Below, in pieces: positions 1 through 6,210 of a stretch of 9,636 nucleotides of DNA. A model generated the notes under the pieces. It searched no databases, had not been told where the DNA came from, and saw nothing but the letters and a program-made list of their open reading frames with translations. Numbering within the stretch: position 1 is the stretch's first letter; each line of letters opens with the position of its first letter. The position numbers and the translations under genes were made by a program. The DNA is taken from assembly GCA_019117325.1 (NCBI GenBank), contig DWZY01000167.1:1-9636 (forward strand), read 5' to 3'. The stretch is from Candidatus Brevibacterium intestinigallinarum (GTDB lineage: Bacteria > Actinomycetota > Actinomycetes > Actinomycetales > Brevibacteriaceae).

Positions 1-270
1 AAGGAGGATCTGCGCGGCGGTGACCCGGAGTTCAACGCGTCGGTCATGCGGCGGACCCTGGCGGGGGAGGCCGGTCCGGTGCGCGACATCGTCCTGCTCA
101 ACGCCGCTGCTGCTCTGGTCGCCGCCGACCCCGTGGCGGACGGGCCGCTGCTGGAGAGGCTGCGGACGAAGCTGGACGTCGCCCGGGAGTCCCTGGACTC
201 CGGTGCCGGCCAGGCGAAGCTGGACGCGATGATCAGCGCATCGCAGCGGTTGGCCGCCGAGGACCGCTGA
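1..270 (+). CDS. trpD: Anthranilate phosphoribosyltransferase, C-terminal fragment
   Basis: This is the last 89 codons of TrpD, which joins anthranilate to phosphoribosyl pyrophosphate to give phosphoribosylanthranilate, the second step of tryptophan synthesis, in the cytoplasm. The frame is open from base 1 and ends at TGA 268-270. The recognisable part is the family's C-terminal block: GGDPEFNASVMRRTLAGE, then G-P-V-R-D-I-V-L-L-N-A-A-A-A-L, the helix bearing the conserved 'NA' pair. The N-terminal and PRPP-binding parts lie outside the window. The gene converges on the exonuclease/GIY-YIG gene 42 bases away. From memory, M. tuberculosis has the same convergent pair (trpD Rv2192c and Rv2191), which supports the assignment and points to an actinobacterial chromosome. 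Nothing suggests a defect. Confidence 0.9.
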   Translation, partial: KEDLRGGDPEFNASVMRRTLAGEAGPVRDIVLLNAAAALVAADPVADGPLLERLRTKLDVARESLDSGAGQAKLDAMISASQRLAAEDR

Positions 271-278
271 TCCGAGAC

Positions 279-300
279 CGGCCGGGCAGCAGCCCGGTCG
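279..300. terminator. Hairpin between convergent trpD and nuclease gene
   Basis: A 9-bp stem (279-287 with 292-300, one G-T wobble at 281/298) encloses a four-base AGCA loop. It lies 8 bases after the trpD stop and 12 bases past the stop of the opposing gene, so it could end transcription from both sides. There is no T-run, so a rho-independent role is only likely, not certain. High-GC genomes produce such stems by chance fairly often. Confidence 0.4.
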
Positions 301-312
301 CCGTGCAGCCCG

Positions 313-2073
313 TCAGCCCTGCGGTCGCGTCCGCGCGGCCCATTTCACCCGGGCCGCCTCCGGCCCCCGCGCAGCGACGCTCCAGCCGGACGAGGCCGCT
401 GCCAGCCTGACGGTTCCTCCCGACAGCCATGCGGCGAGCAGGTCAGTCTCCTCGTCCGTGGTCGCGGGCGCCAGGGGGTCGTGCGGCGCGACGAACTCCG
501 CGGTCTGCAGAAGCGCGTCGATCGCGGGCCGCGGGTCTGCCGTGCGCGCGCAGGTGCCGGCCGCGGCCAGTCGACCGTGCCGCACGACGGCCAGGTCCCA
601 GCCGCCGTCCTCACGCGGTTCCACGGCCACGAGCTGCTCGATCGCCCGCAGCCCGTCACGCGTGGCCGCGCGGGCCGTCGCGGACAGGATCGCGGTCACC
701 GCGTCGCGTGCCGCACCCGCGGCCTCGTACCTCTCCTGGGCTGCGAGCTCGCCGATCCGCTGGCGCGCGGCATCGAGGAACCCCTCCATCACCCCGGTGT
801 AGAGGTCCCGCAGGGCCCCGAGCGACTCTGCGTACGCCTCCGCGTCCGTCTGTCCCGCGCACGGGCCGTGGCAGCGCCCCACCTGAGCCGCCGCGCACGG
901 GGTGGCGGCGGCTGCGCGGGGTGATTGGGAACACGTCTTGAGGGGCATGACCGCCTCGAGGAGTGCTTTCGCGTCCCGCGCTGCGGCGGCTGTCCGGAAC
1001 GGTCCCAGCAGACGGCCGCTCGCGACCCGCTGGGGCGTCAGCGTCCGCACCGCGGACAGGCGGGGGAACTCGCCGCCGGTCTCGACGAGCCAGTGTCGGC
1101 GGTCCGGATTCTTCGACCGCCGGTTGTACGGCGGCTGCAGCTCGCCGATGAGGCGGACCTCCCGGACGCGGGCCTCGAGCGCCGTCGCGCACACGAGGGG
1201 AGTGACCTGCTGCGCTGCGGTCACCATCTCTGTCATCCGCCGGCGCTGCTCCGACTCCGTGAAGTACGAGCGCACCCGTGTGGCGATGTCCGCGCTGGAT
1301 CCGATGTACAGGACCCTGCGCGCGCCGTCGAGGAAGGTGTAGACGCCGGGCGCGTGCGGCAACCCCTTCGCCAGCTGCGCCTTGCGCCGGCGCTGCGACC
1401 ATCCGCGTGTCCGGACAGTCGTGAGGTCCTCGAGCGTCGTCGCCCCGTCGGAGCCCAGGATCTCGAAGAGACCGTGGAGCACCCCGACCGTCGCACGGGC
1501 ATCCGACAGCGCGCGGTGATCCGGCTGGATATCGGTGCCGAAGTGCGCGGCCAGCGTGGCGAGCTTGTGGTTGCGCACCTCCGGACGGGGCAGGGCCTTC
1601 CGCGCGAGCGTGACGGTGTCGAGCACCTGCGGCGCGGGCCACGCATAGTCGAGGCGGGCGCAGGCGGCGCGGAGGAAGCCGACGTCGAACGGCGCGTTGT
1701 GGGCCACGAGCACAGCGCCGCGCATGAACTCGAGGAAGCTGGGCAGGACGGCCTCCAGGCGGGGCGCGTCCGCGACCATGCCGTTGGTGATCCCGGTCAG
1801 GCGGGCGACGAACGGCGTGATGACCGATCCGACAGGCCGCACGAGCGACTGGAATTCTCCCAGCGTCTCGCCGCCGCGCACGCGCACCGCCCCGATCTCC
1901 GTGATCGCGTTCTCTGTCGCGTGCGCACCGGTCGTCTCCAGATCCACGACGACGAAGTCGACGGTGTGCAGGGGAGTGCCCAGGTCGGACAGCGAGAGCT
2001 GACCGCCGCGGGTGTGCGTGTGCGTGCGATCGAAGGACGGCATGGGGTTCATCGTCGCACGCGGCCCGGACAC
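313..2073 (-). CDS. DEDDh 3'-5' exonuclease / GIY-YIG (UvrC-N-like) fusion nuclease
   Basis: This 586-residue protein joins a DnaQ-type exonuclease to a UvrC/Cho-like endonuclease module, so a DNA-repair role is likely; the substrate is unknown. Residues 40-205 form the exonuclease: D44 and E46 in VVDLETTG, the HNAPFD motif at 125-130, and H186 and D191 in HRALSDA. All DEDDh residues are present. Residues 237-320 form the GIY-YIG domain (GVY 243-245, LYIG 255-258, R266, candidate catalytic E305, PPYN 314-317). A cysteine cluster follows (C381, C393, C401, C405), then a UVR-like helix pair near 438-462. The C-terminal RNase H-like and HhH domains of true UvrC are absent. About 590 residues is usual for actinobacterial members of this family. 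The start is uncertain: the GTG used here lies 19 bases after the upstream stop, but ATG codons at residues 8 and 11 are equally plausible and none has a clear ribosome site. It is the last gene of the leftward group. Confidence 0.85.
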   Translation of the reverse strand: MSGPRATMNPMPSFDRTHTHTRGGQLSLSDLGTPLHTVDFVVVDLETTGAHATENAITEIGAVRVRGGETLGEFQSLVRPVGSVITPFVARLTGITNGMVADAPRLEAVLPSFLEFMRGAVLVAHNAPFDVGFLRAACARLDYAWPAPQVLDTVTLARKALPRPEVRNHKLATLAAHFGTDIQPDHRALSDARATVGVLHGLFEILGSDGATTLEDLTTVRTRGWSQRRRKAQLAKGLPHAPGVYTFLDGARRVLYIGSSADIATRVRSYFTESEQRRRMTEMVTAAQQVTPLVCATALEARVREVRLIGELQPPYNRRSKNPDRRHWLVETGGEFPRLSAVRTLTPQRVASGRLLGPFRTAAAARDAKALLEAVMPLKTCSQSPRAAAATPCAAAQVGRCHGPCAGQTDAEAYAESLGALRDLYTGVMEGFLDAARQRIGELAAQERYEAAGAARDAVTAILSATARAATRDGLRAIEQLVAVEPREDGGWDLAVVRHGRLAAAGTCARTADPRPAIDALLQTAEFVAPHDPLAPATTDEETDLLAAWLSGGTVRLAAASSGWSVAARGPEAARVKWAARTRPQG

Positions 2074-2092
2074 GGGTCCGCGCCGCGTGCGG

Positions 2093-2533
2093 TCAGACCT
2101 CGCGACCGTCGGAGAAGGGATCGCGGCGGGTGGGCATGTGAGAGAAGAGGACGAGCGCCGAGGCCACGGTCACCGTGACTGCGACGAGCACGGCCCAGCC
2201 GGGAACGGGACGGACGAACACGGCCATCGTGAGGACCGCGAGGAAGCCGCCCAGCGACCCGATGAGGCCCAGCACCAGCGAGGGCGAGGAGGTGCGCCAG
2301 CCGACCGGACCGGGGTCCGGCGGTGTCCAGTCGTCCTCGAGGACATCGTCGATCTCATCCGGGGTCACCTCTGGTGCGCTCGACGTGTGCCACCGGAGGT
2401 TGTCGACGAATTCCGACCACGTGTCGTCGTCGACCTGCTGCGCGTCGGGAAGCGCCTCGTGGTCGCCGGAGTCCTCGTCGGGCCTGTCGTGCTCGCCACC
2501 GTCGCCCCGAGGCCCGGGGGGATGACCCGTCAT
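2093..2533 (-). CDS. Small acidic two-helix membrane protein, unknown function
   Basis: I do not recognise a named family for this 146-residue protein. Residues 1-75 are hydrophilic and strongly acidic (many D/E, for example DEIDDVLEDDW at 59-69). Two hydrophobic segments follow, at about 86-107 and 111-131, joined by a short RPVPGW turn. The tail is short and charged (SHMPTRRDPFSDGREV). The likely form is a two-pass inner-membrane protein with both ends on the same side, probably cytoplasmic given the arginines at the tail. The ATG overlaps the hydrolase stop as ATGA (2530-2533). A GGAGGTG ribosome site just upstream (complement of 2538-2544) makes the start secure and suggests translational coupling. 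It is followed 19 bases later by the nuclease gene. Co-transcription says little about its job. Confidence 0.7.
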   Translation of the reverse strand: MTGHPPGPRGDGGEHDRPDEDSGDHEALPDAQQVDDDTWSEFVDNLRWHTSSAPEVTPDEIDDVLEDDWTPPDPGPVGWRTSSPSLVLGLIGSLGGFLAVLTMAVFVRPVPGWAVLVAVTVTVASALVLFSHMPTRRDPFSDGREV

Positions 2534-3300
2534 GCGCCACCTCCGGCCGCTGCGGCCAGCGACTCACGGATCGTCTGCTCGATGATCGGAGCGTCGTAGT
2601 CCAGGGTCGCGACATGCCGGCTGCGGCGCAGCGCAACGATGCGCGGCGGCTGCGGCAGACCCGTGCGCAGTGCTCGCAATGACCGGGGTGCGACGACTCC
2701 GTCACGCCCGGACACGCACACCGTGACCGGGGCATCGATGCGCCAGAGCCGCTGGCGCAGCCCGCGGAGGCCGGCGTGGAGGCTCGCCGCGGCACGGACG
2801 GATGTGCGGTCATTCGCGTCCTCGACGGCGCCGGGCTTCTCGATGTCCCCGCCGATGGATGCGGTCGTGGGGAGGACGTGCCGCAGCAGCGGCAGCAGGG
2901 GCGCGGCGGGGGAGTCGACGAAGAGTGCGGGATTGATGGCCACGATCGACGCGGGAGTCCGCTGCGCTCCCACGTCCAGGGCGAGCGCGCCGCCCATCGA
3001 GAGGCCGGCGACGACGACGGAGGGGTGGAGGGACGCGAGGCGGTCGAACTCGTCGACGGCCGCCGCGCTCCACTCGGCCCAGCTCGTGCGGGCCAGGTCG
3101 CGCCAGGTGCCGCCGTGCCCGGGCAGCAGGGGAACGCTGAGCGTGGAGTCCGTGTCGAGCAGCGACTCCGCGACGGGGCGCACGGACGACGGGTTCCCCG
3201 TGAAGCCGTGGAGGAGGAGCAGTGCGGGGCGGTGCGGATCCCCGGCGCGGGTCCACGCCTCGGGGCGGGCGGAAGGGCTGTGGGCGACCGACGACGACAT
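2530..3300 (-). CDS. Alpha/beta hydrolase, esterase or monoacylglycerol-lipase type
   Basis: This 256-residue serine hydrolase probably cleaves carboxylic esters; the natural substrate cannot be read from sequence. Numbered from the ATG at 3300, it has LLLLHGFTG (oxyanion region, H31-G32), the nucleophile elbow GLSMGG with S101, the acid D200 in VSGRDGVV, and the catalytic H229 in RSRHVATLD. All three triad residues are present in normal order and spacing. No signal peptide is visible, so it should be cytoplasmic. The closest general resemblance is to small carboxylesterases (Est30-like) and monoacylglycerol lipases. The frame extends upstream to a GTG at 3366, adding 22 residues. I prefer 3300 because the extra stretch is low-complexity and family members begin shortly before the HGFTG strand; neither start has a good ribosome site. 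It heads the leftward group and diverges from the acyltransferase gene. Confidence 0.82.
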   Translation of the reverse strand: MSSSVAHSPSARPEAWTRAGDPHRPALLLLHGFTGNPSSVRPVAESLLDTDSTLSVPLLPGHGGTWRDLARTSWAEWSAAAVDEFDRLASLHPSVVVAGLSMGGALALDVGAQRTPASIVAINPALFVDSPAAPLLPLLRHVLPTTASIGGDIEKPGAVEDANDRTSVRAAASLHAGLRGLRQRLWRIDAPVTVCVSGRDGVVAPRSLRALRTGLPQPPRIVALRRSRHVATLDYDAPIIEQTIRESLAAAAGGGA

Positions 3301-3403
3301 GGTGCCAGCATCCCACACGGAACCTGACGGCGCGCTCGGTGCGAACGCATAGAGTGGGAGAGTCACTGAAGGCTGCTGATCACGAATCGGAAGCGGGTCA
3401 CAG
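3301..3403. promoter_or_regulatory. Divergent promoter region, hydrolase / acyltransferase
   Basis: This 103-base gap must drive both the leftward hydrolase group and the rightward acyltransferase. On the plus strand TAGAGT at 3350-3355 fits the actinobacterial -10 pattern TANNNT. A CTGACG at 3324-3329 is a poor -35 because the spacer would be 20 bases. On the minus strand TATGCG (complement of 3346-3351) overlaps it. If both are used, the two promoters would exclude each other. No operator-like palindrome was found. Confidence 0.35.
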
Positions 3404-4123
3404 GTGTTCTACTGGTTCCTCAAGCGCATCCTCGTCGGTCCGGCGCTGCGCGTCCTCTTCCGCCCGTGGACGCGCGGGCTCGAGAACCTGCCGGCCCGGG
3501 GCGGTGCGATCATCGCGGCCAACCACCTGTCCTTCATCGACTCGATCTTCGTGCCGCTGGCGGTTCCGCGCCCGGTCGTCTACCTGGCCAAGGACGAGTA
3601 CTTCACGCGCCCCGGGGTCCGCGGGCGGGCCCAGCGATGGTTCTTCCGGATGACGAACCAGCTGCCGATGGACCGGTCCGGCGGATCTGCCTCCGAAGCG
3701 GCGCTGCAGGCGGGGCTCGCGGTCCTGCGCGACGGGAACCTGCTGGGGATCTACCCGGAGGGAACGCGGAGCCTGGACGGCCGCCTCCACCGCGGCCGGA
3801 CCGGCGTGGCGCGCCTGGCGCTGGCAGCGGGAGTCCCCGTCGTCCCCGCGGCGCTCATCGGCACGGACGCGGTGCAGCCGAAAGGCCGCACGATCCCGCG
3901 CATCCGGCGCGTGGGCGTCGTGTTCGGCGAGCCGATCGATCTCTCGCGCTACGGCGAGGGCCCGCACGACCGGCACACGCTCCGCTCCGCGACCGACGAG
4001 ATCATGTACGAGATCATGCGCCTGTCGGGCCAGGAGTACGTCGACACCTACAGCGTGTCGCACCGACCGCGCCTGCTGACGCAGCAGCCTCCGGAGCCCG
4101 CTGGCGGGGATCCTCGCGCCTGA
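3404..4123 (+). CDS. 1-acyl-sn-glycerol-3-phosphate acyltransferase (PlsC family)
   Basis: This protein is predicted to transfer a fatty acyl chain to lysophosphatidic acid, giving phosphatidic acid, the precursor of membrane phospholipids, at the inner face of the membrane. All acyltransferase blocks are visible in the 239 residues. Block I is NHLSFID (H41 and D46 are the catalytic HX4D). The block II region lies around 75-90. Block III is IYPEGTRS at 116-123, and block IV is VPVVPAALIGT at 144-154. A hydrophobic N-terminal stretch (residues 1-19) could sit at the membrane. The GTG start is chosen because FYWFLKRIL is a typical opening for the family; the ribosome site is weak. M. tuberculosis carries a homologue (Rv2182c) near trpD/Rv2191, so the neighbourhood is conserved. 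Paralogues with other acceptors exist, so the exact substrate is inferred. Confidence 0.88.
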   Translation: MFYWFLKRILVGPALRVLFRPWTRGLENLPARGGAIIAANHLSFIDSIFVPLAVPRPVVYLAKDEYFTRPGVRGRAQRWFFRMTNQLPMDRSGGSASEAALQAGLAVLRDGNLLGIYPEGTRSLDGRLHRGRTGVARLALAAGVPVVPAALIGTDAVQPKGRTIPRIRRVGVVFGEPIDLSRYGEGPHDRHTLRSATDEIMYEIMRLSGQEYVDTYSVSHRPRLLTQQPPEPAGGDPRA

Positions 4124-4331
4124 TGTCCCCAGTTCTCGGCTGTTCGATTCCTCCGGTAACGGCGACACGCGGAATCGTTATCCCGTGCATCCGCCGTCGT
4201 GGCGCCGGTCGATCGTAGCGTCGTGGTGTGCCATGACCCCGGCGCGCGCGGAGTGCCGGTGTAGAATCGACTGCACCAGACCACCGCCGTGTGCGCCCTG
4301 CTTCCCCCAGGGGTGAGAAGGAGGAGTCGGT
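4124..4331 (+). promoter_or_regulatory. Leader and probable promoter of the MerR regulator
   Basis: This 208-base gap contains no gene that I can support. TAGAAT at 4262-4267, preceded by TG, is a good -10 candidate and would give a leader of about 58 bases. A matching -35 is not evident, which is common in actinobacteria. AGAAGGAGG at 4316-4324 is a near-perfect Shine-Dalgarno site 7 bases before the GTG at 4332 and fixes that start. CCCCAGGGG just before it (4306-4314) could form a small hairpin. No convincing terminator follows the acyltransferase, so some read-through is possible. Confidence 0.5.
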
Positions 4332-4910
4332 GTGAACCGCTCTGAATCAGAACAGGAATCGACGACAGCTCTGTCGCGCGACGCGCAGGGACTGCTCTTC
4401 GACGACGACATCCCCGAACTGGATGACGAGGCGGGCTACCGCGGCCCCACGGTCTGCAAGGTCGTGGGCATCACGTACCGGCAGCTCGACTACTGGGCCC
4501 GCACCTCGCTTGTCGTCCCCTCGATCCGCGCCGCGACGGGTTCCGGATCGCAGCGCCTCTACAGCTTCCGCGATGTCCTCGTGGTCAAGATCGTCAAGCG
4601 CCTGCTCGATGCGGGAGTGTCCCTCCAGCAGATCCGCGTGGCCGTCGGCCACCTGCAGGGTCAGGGCGTCGAGGACCTGTCGCAGATCACCCTCATGAGC
4701 GACGGCTCGTCCGTGTTCGCGTGCACCTCGGCCAATGAGGTCATCGACCTCGTCCAGGGCGGTCAGGGCGTCTTCGGGATCGCCGTCGGCCACGTCTGGC
4801 GCGAGGTTCAGGGCACACTGTCCGAGCTCCCCAGCGAACGACCCGCCGACGAGGTCGCTCCGGTCGACGAACTGGCCGCGCGCCGGGCACAGCGGTCCGC
4901 AGCCGGCTGA
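4332..4910 (+). CDS. MerR-family transcriptional regulator, Rv1830 (ResR/McdR)-like
   Basis: This 192-residue DNA-binding regulator has a flexible acidic N-terminus with the family's GLLFDDD motif (20-26). A winged-helix MerR domain spans about 36-110 (GYRGPTVCKVVGITYRQLDY, then WARTSLVVPSIRA, then the QRLYSFRDVL wing). The following helices include LLDAGVSLQQIR. The C-terminal part (about 115-165, with GQGVFGIAVG) has no heavy-metal cysteines, so it is not a metal sensor. From memory it matches M. tuberculosis Rv1830, a regulator tied to cell division and growth resumption after antibiotic exposure. In mycobacteria that gene sits with garA, ftsR (Rv1828) and a DUF151 nuclease, none of which is here. 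The start is secured by a strong ribosome site. It converges on parA across a strong hairpin. Family membership is firm; targets in this organism are inferred. Confidence 0.9.
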   Translation: MNRSESEQESTTALSRDAQGLLFDDDIPELDDEAGYRGPTVCKVVGITYRQLDYWARTSLVVPSIRAATGSGSQRLYSFRDVLVVKIVKRLLDAGVSLQQIRVAVGHLQGQGVEDLSQITLMSDGSSVFACTSANEVIDLVQGGQGVFGIAVGHVWREVQGTLSELPSERPADEVAPVDELAARRAQRSAAG

Positions 4911-4919
4911 TCCGCCCAC

Positions 4920-4958
4920 CGCTCCCTGCGCGCTGCAGCGTCGCCGCCCGCGGGAGCG
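4920..4958. repeat. Inverted repeat around a 10-bp palindrome
   Basis: CGCTCCC (4920-4926) pairs with GGGAGCG (4952-4958). Between them lies the perfect palindrome CGCTGCAGCG (4931-4940). It starts 9 bases after the MerR stop and lies just before the main terminator hairpin. It may add to termination or protect the mRNA 3' end, or it could be a protein-binding site. Only the pairing is seen. Confidence 0.4.
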
Positions 4959-4964
4959 AAGCAG

Positions 4965-5006
4965 TGCAGAAGGCCCTCACCCGGGAAGCGGTGAGGGCCT
5001 TCTGCA
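4965..5006. terminator. Bidirectional terminator, perfect 17-bp stem
   Basis: Bases 4965-4981 pair perfectly with 4990-5006 (TGCAGAAGGCCCTCACC and its complement) around an 8-base loop. It lies 54 bases after the MerR stop and 48 bases past the parA stop, between two converging genes, so it can serve both. The inner stem is GC-rich and the outer part AT-richer; a strong T-run is missing on either side, as is usual in high-GC actinobacteria. Confidence 0.85.
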
Positions 5007-5054
5007 TATGTTCGGCAACGGGGGAGTCGGAGACATGCCTGCCCCGCCAGGAGG

Positions 5055-6116
5055 TCAGCGCAGGTCGCGCCTCCGGAGGCCCGGAGCGCCCTCGACCGGT
5101 GCCTCCGCCTGCGTCACGCCGGACTGTGTCACGCCGGACTGCGGCCCCGTGATCGGTGCGGCATCTGCCTGCGGTGCGGTCTCCGGCACGACCGGTGCAC
5201 CGTTCTCCGGTGCCTGCACGGCGGACTCGGCATTCACCGCAGATGGCTCTCCGGCCGGTGACTCCGCAGCGGCGTCCGCGACGACCTCGCCGTCGTGGGC
5301 CTGTGCCCCGCTGCGGGACTGGGAGCGCGACCGGATCGTCGAGGTCCGCAGCGCCCGGTCGAGGAGGGAGTCGAAGGAACCCGCGAGCTCGCTGGCGGAT
5401 TCGCCGGGCCACGAGTGGATCGGACGGGCGGAGCCCTGCGCCTGCTGGAGGACCGTGCGCTCTCCGATGGGCGGGGTGAGGACGAGAGGACCGAACATCT
5501 CACGCATCTCGTCGATGCGGAACCCGTGCTCGCGCGACTTCATCCGGACGCGGTTGGCGATGAGGCCCAGGGGCTGGAGGTCCGGGGCACCGCGGCGTCG
5601 CAGCTCGGCGATCGCGCGCAGGGCTCGATCGGCGGCGGCGACGGAGAAGAGTCCGGGCTCCGTCACGACGGCAACCCGCTGACTGGCCAGCCAGGCGGCG
5701 CGGGTGAGGCCGTTCATGGATGGCGGGCAGTCGATGATGACGAGGCGGTAGTCGTCCTCGATGGTCGCGAGTGCGTCGCGCAGCCGGCGGAGGAAGCGCT
5801 CGGAGAGCGTCGGTCGATCGAACTCCGCGGAGCGCGGGCTGCCCGGGATCACATCGAGCAGGCCCTGAGCGCTGCCGGACCAGCCGGACGGGACGATCGC
5901 CTGCCGGATGATCTTCTCCTTGGGCGCGGAGAGGACGTCCGCGATGTCGAGCGGCGTGGTCACCGGGACATCGAGGCCGGTCGACGCGTCCGCCTGCGGA
6001 TCCATGTCGATGACGAGAGTGGGGATCCCCCGGTTGTGGGCTGCGGAGGCGAGGCCGAGCGCGACCGAAGTCTTCCCGACTCCGCCCTTGAGGCTGGAAA
6101 CGCTGATGACGAGCAC
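5055..6116 (-). CDS. Orphan ParA-family ATPase with disordered C-terminal tail
   Basis: This 353-residue ParA/MinD-type ATPase belongs to the group that dimerises on ATP and binds DNA or membrane to position cargo. Residues 10-16 form the deviant Walker A motif KGGVGKT, with the signature K10 and catalytic K15. VIDMDPQADAS (35-45) is the A' motif, and VIIDCPP (126-132) is Walker B. The conserved domain ends near residue 260. The remaining ~90 residues are rich in A, P, E and S and look disordered. No parB lies beside it in this window, so it is probably not the chromosomal parAB pair. The GTG at 6116 is chosen because the protein then begins MLVISVSSLKGG, as actinobacterial relatives do. The frame stays open further upstream, but that part is the antisense of sbcC. 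It follows sbcC by 94 bases on the same strand and may have its own leaderless promoter. Its cargo is unknown. Confidence 0.85.
   Translation of the reverse strand: MLVISVSSLKGGVGKTSVALGLASAAHNRGIPTLVIDMDPQADASTGLDVPVTTPLDIADVLSAPKEKIIRQAIVPSGWSGSAQGLLDVIPGSPRSAEFDRPTLSERFLRRLRDALATIEDDYRLVIIDCPPSMNGLTRAAWLASQRVAVVTEPGLFSVAAADRALRAIAELRRRGAPDLQPLGLIANRVRMKSREHGFRIDEMREMFGPLVLTPPIGERTVLQQAQGSARPIHSWPGESASELAGSFDSLLDRALRTSTIRSRSQSRSGAQAHDGEVVADAAAESPAGEPSAVNAESAVQAPENGAPVVPETAPQADAAPITGPQSGVTQSGVTQAEAPVEGAPGLRRRDLR
5113..5142. repeat. Two tandem 15-bp units in the parA tail
   Basis: GTCACGCCGGACTGT at 5113-5127 is repeated at 5128-5142 with one difference in the last base. In the protein this gives two copies of a five-residue SGVTQ-like unit (about 327-336) inside the disordered tail. 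It looks like a small in-frame slippage duplication and could vary in number between strains. Confidence 0.75.
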
Positions 6117-6129
6117 GCCTTCTACCGTA
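6117..6129 (-). promoter_or_regulatory. Candidate leaderless promoter of parA
   Basis: On the minus strand TACGGT (complement of 6124-6129) matches the actinobacterial -10 pattern TANNNT and is followed by 7 bases and then the GTG at 6116. A transcript starting at that G would have no leader. The AGAAGG immediately before the GTG (complement of 6118-6123) is only one base away, too close to work as a ribosome site, which favours a leaderless start. No clear -35 is seen. The rest of the 94-base gap to sbcC (6130-6210) shows nothing else. Confidence 0.4.
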
Positions 6130-6210
6130 ACCGATCGAGCAGCGGTTTCCCGTGGGCAACCCGCCCGGCGTCGCGATCCGATGCGTGCCGGCAGCCGTCT
6201 GTCAGCTCTG

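Noticed and set aside
925..2178. A 417-codon plus-strand frame opposite the fusion nuclease
   Set aside because: Antisense shadow of a gene with intact catalytic motifs; the translated product is R/G/H-rich with no recognisable domain.
3301..3366. Hydrolase start at the GTG at 3366
   Set aside because: No ribosome site, and the extra 22 residues resemble translated promoter DNA; kept as an alternative only.
4154..4178. Imperfect inverted repeat GGTAACG...CGTTATCC as an operator upstream of the MerR gene
   Set aside because: The arms do not align without a gap and it lies about 85 bases before the -10 candidate; too weak to call.
5113..5142. CRISPR-like or phase-variable repeat array
   Set aside because: Only two 15-bp units without spacers, inside a coding region and in frame.
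5055..6116. ParA as a sign of a plasmid or integrated element
   Set aside because: No parB, replication gene, integrase, transposase or composition shift nearby; neighbours are core chromosomal genes.
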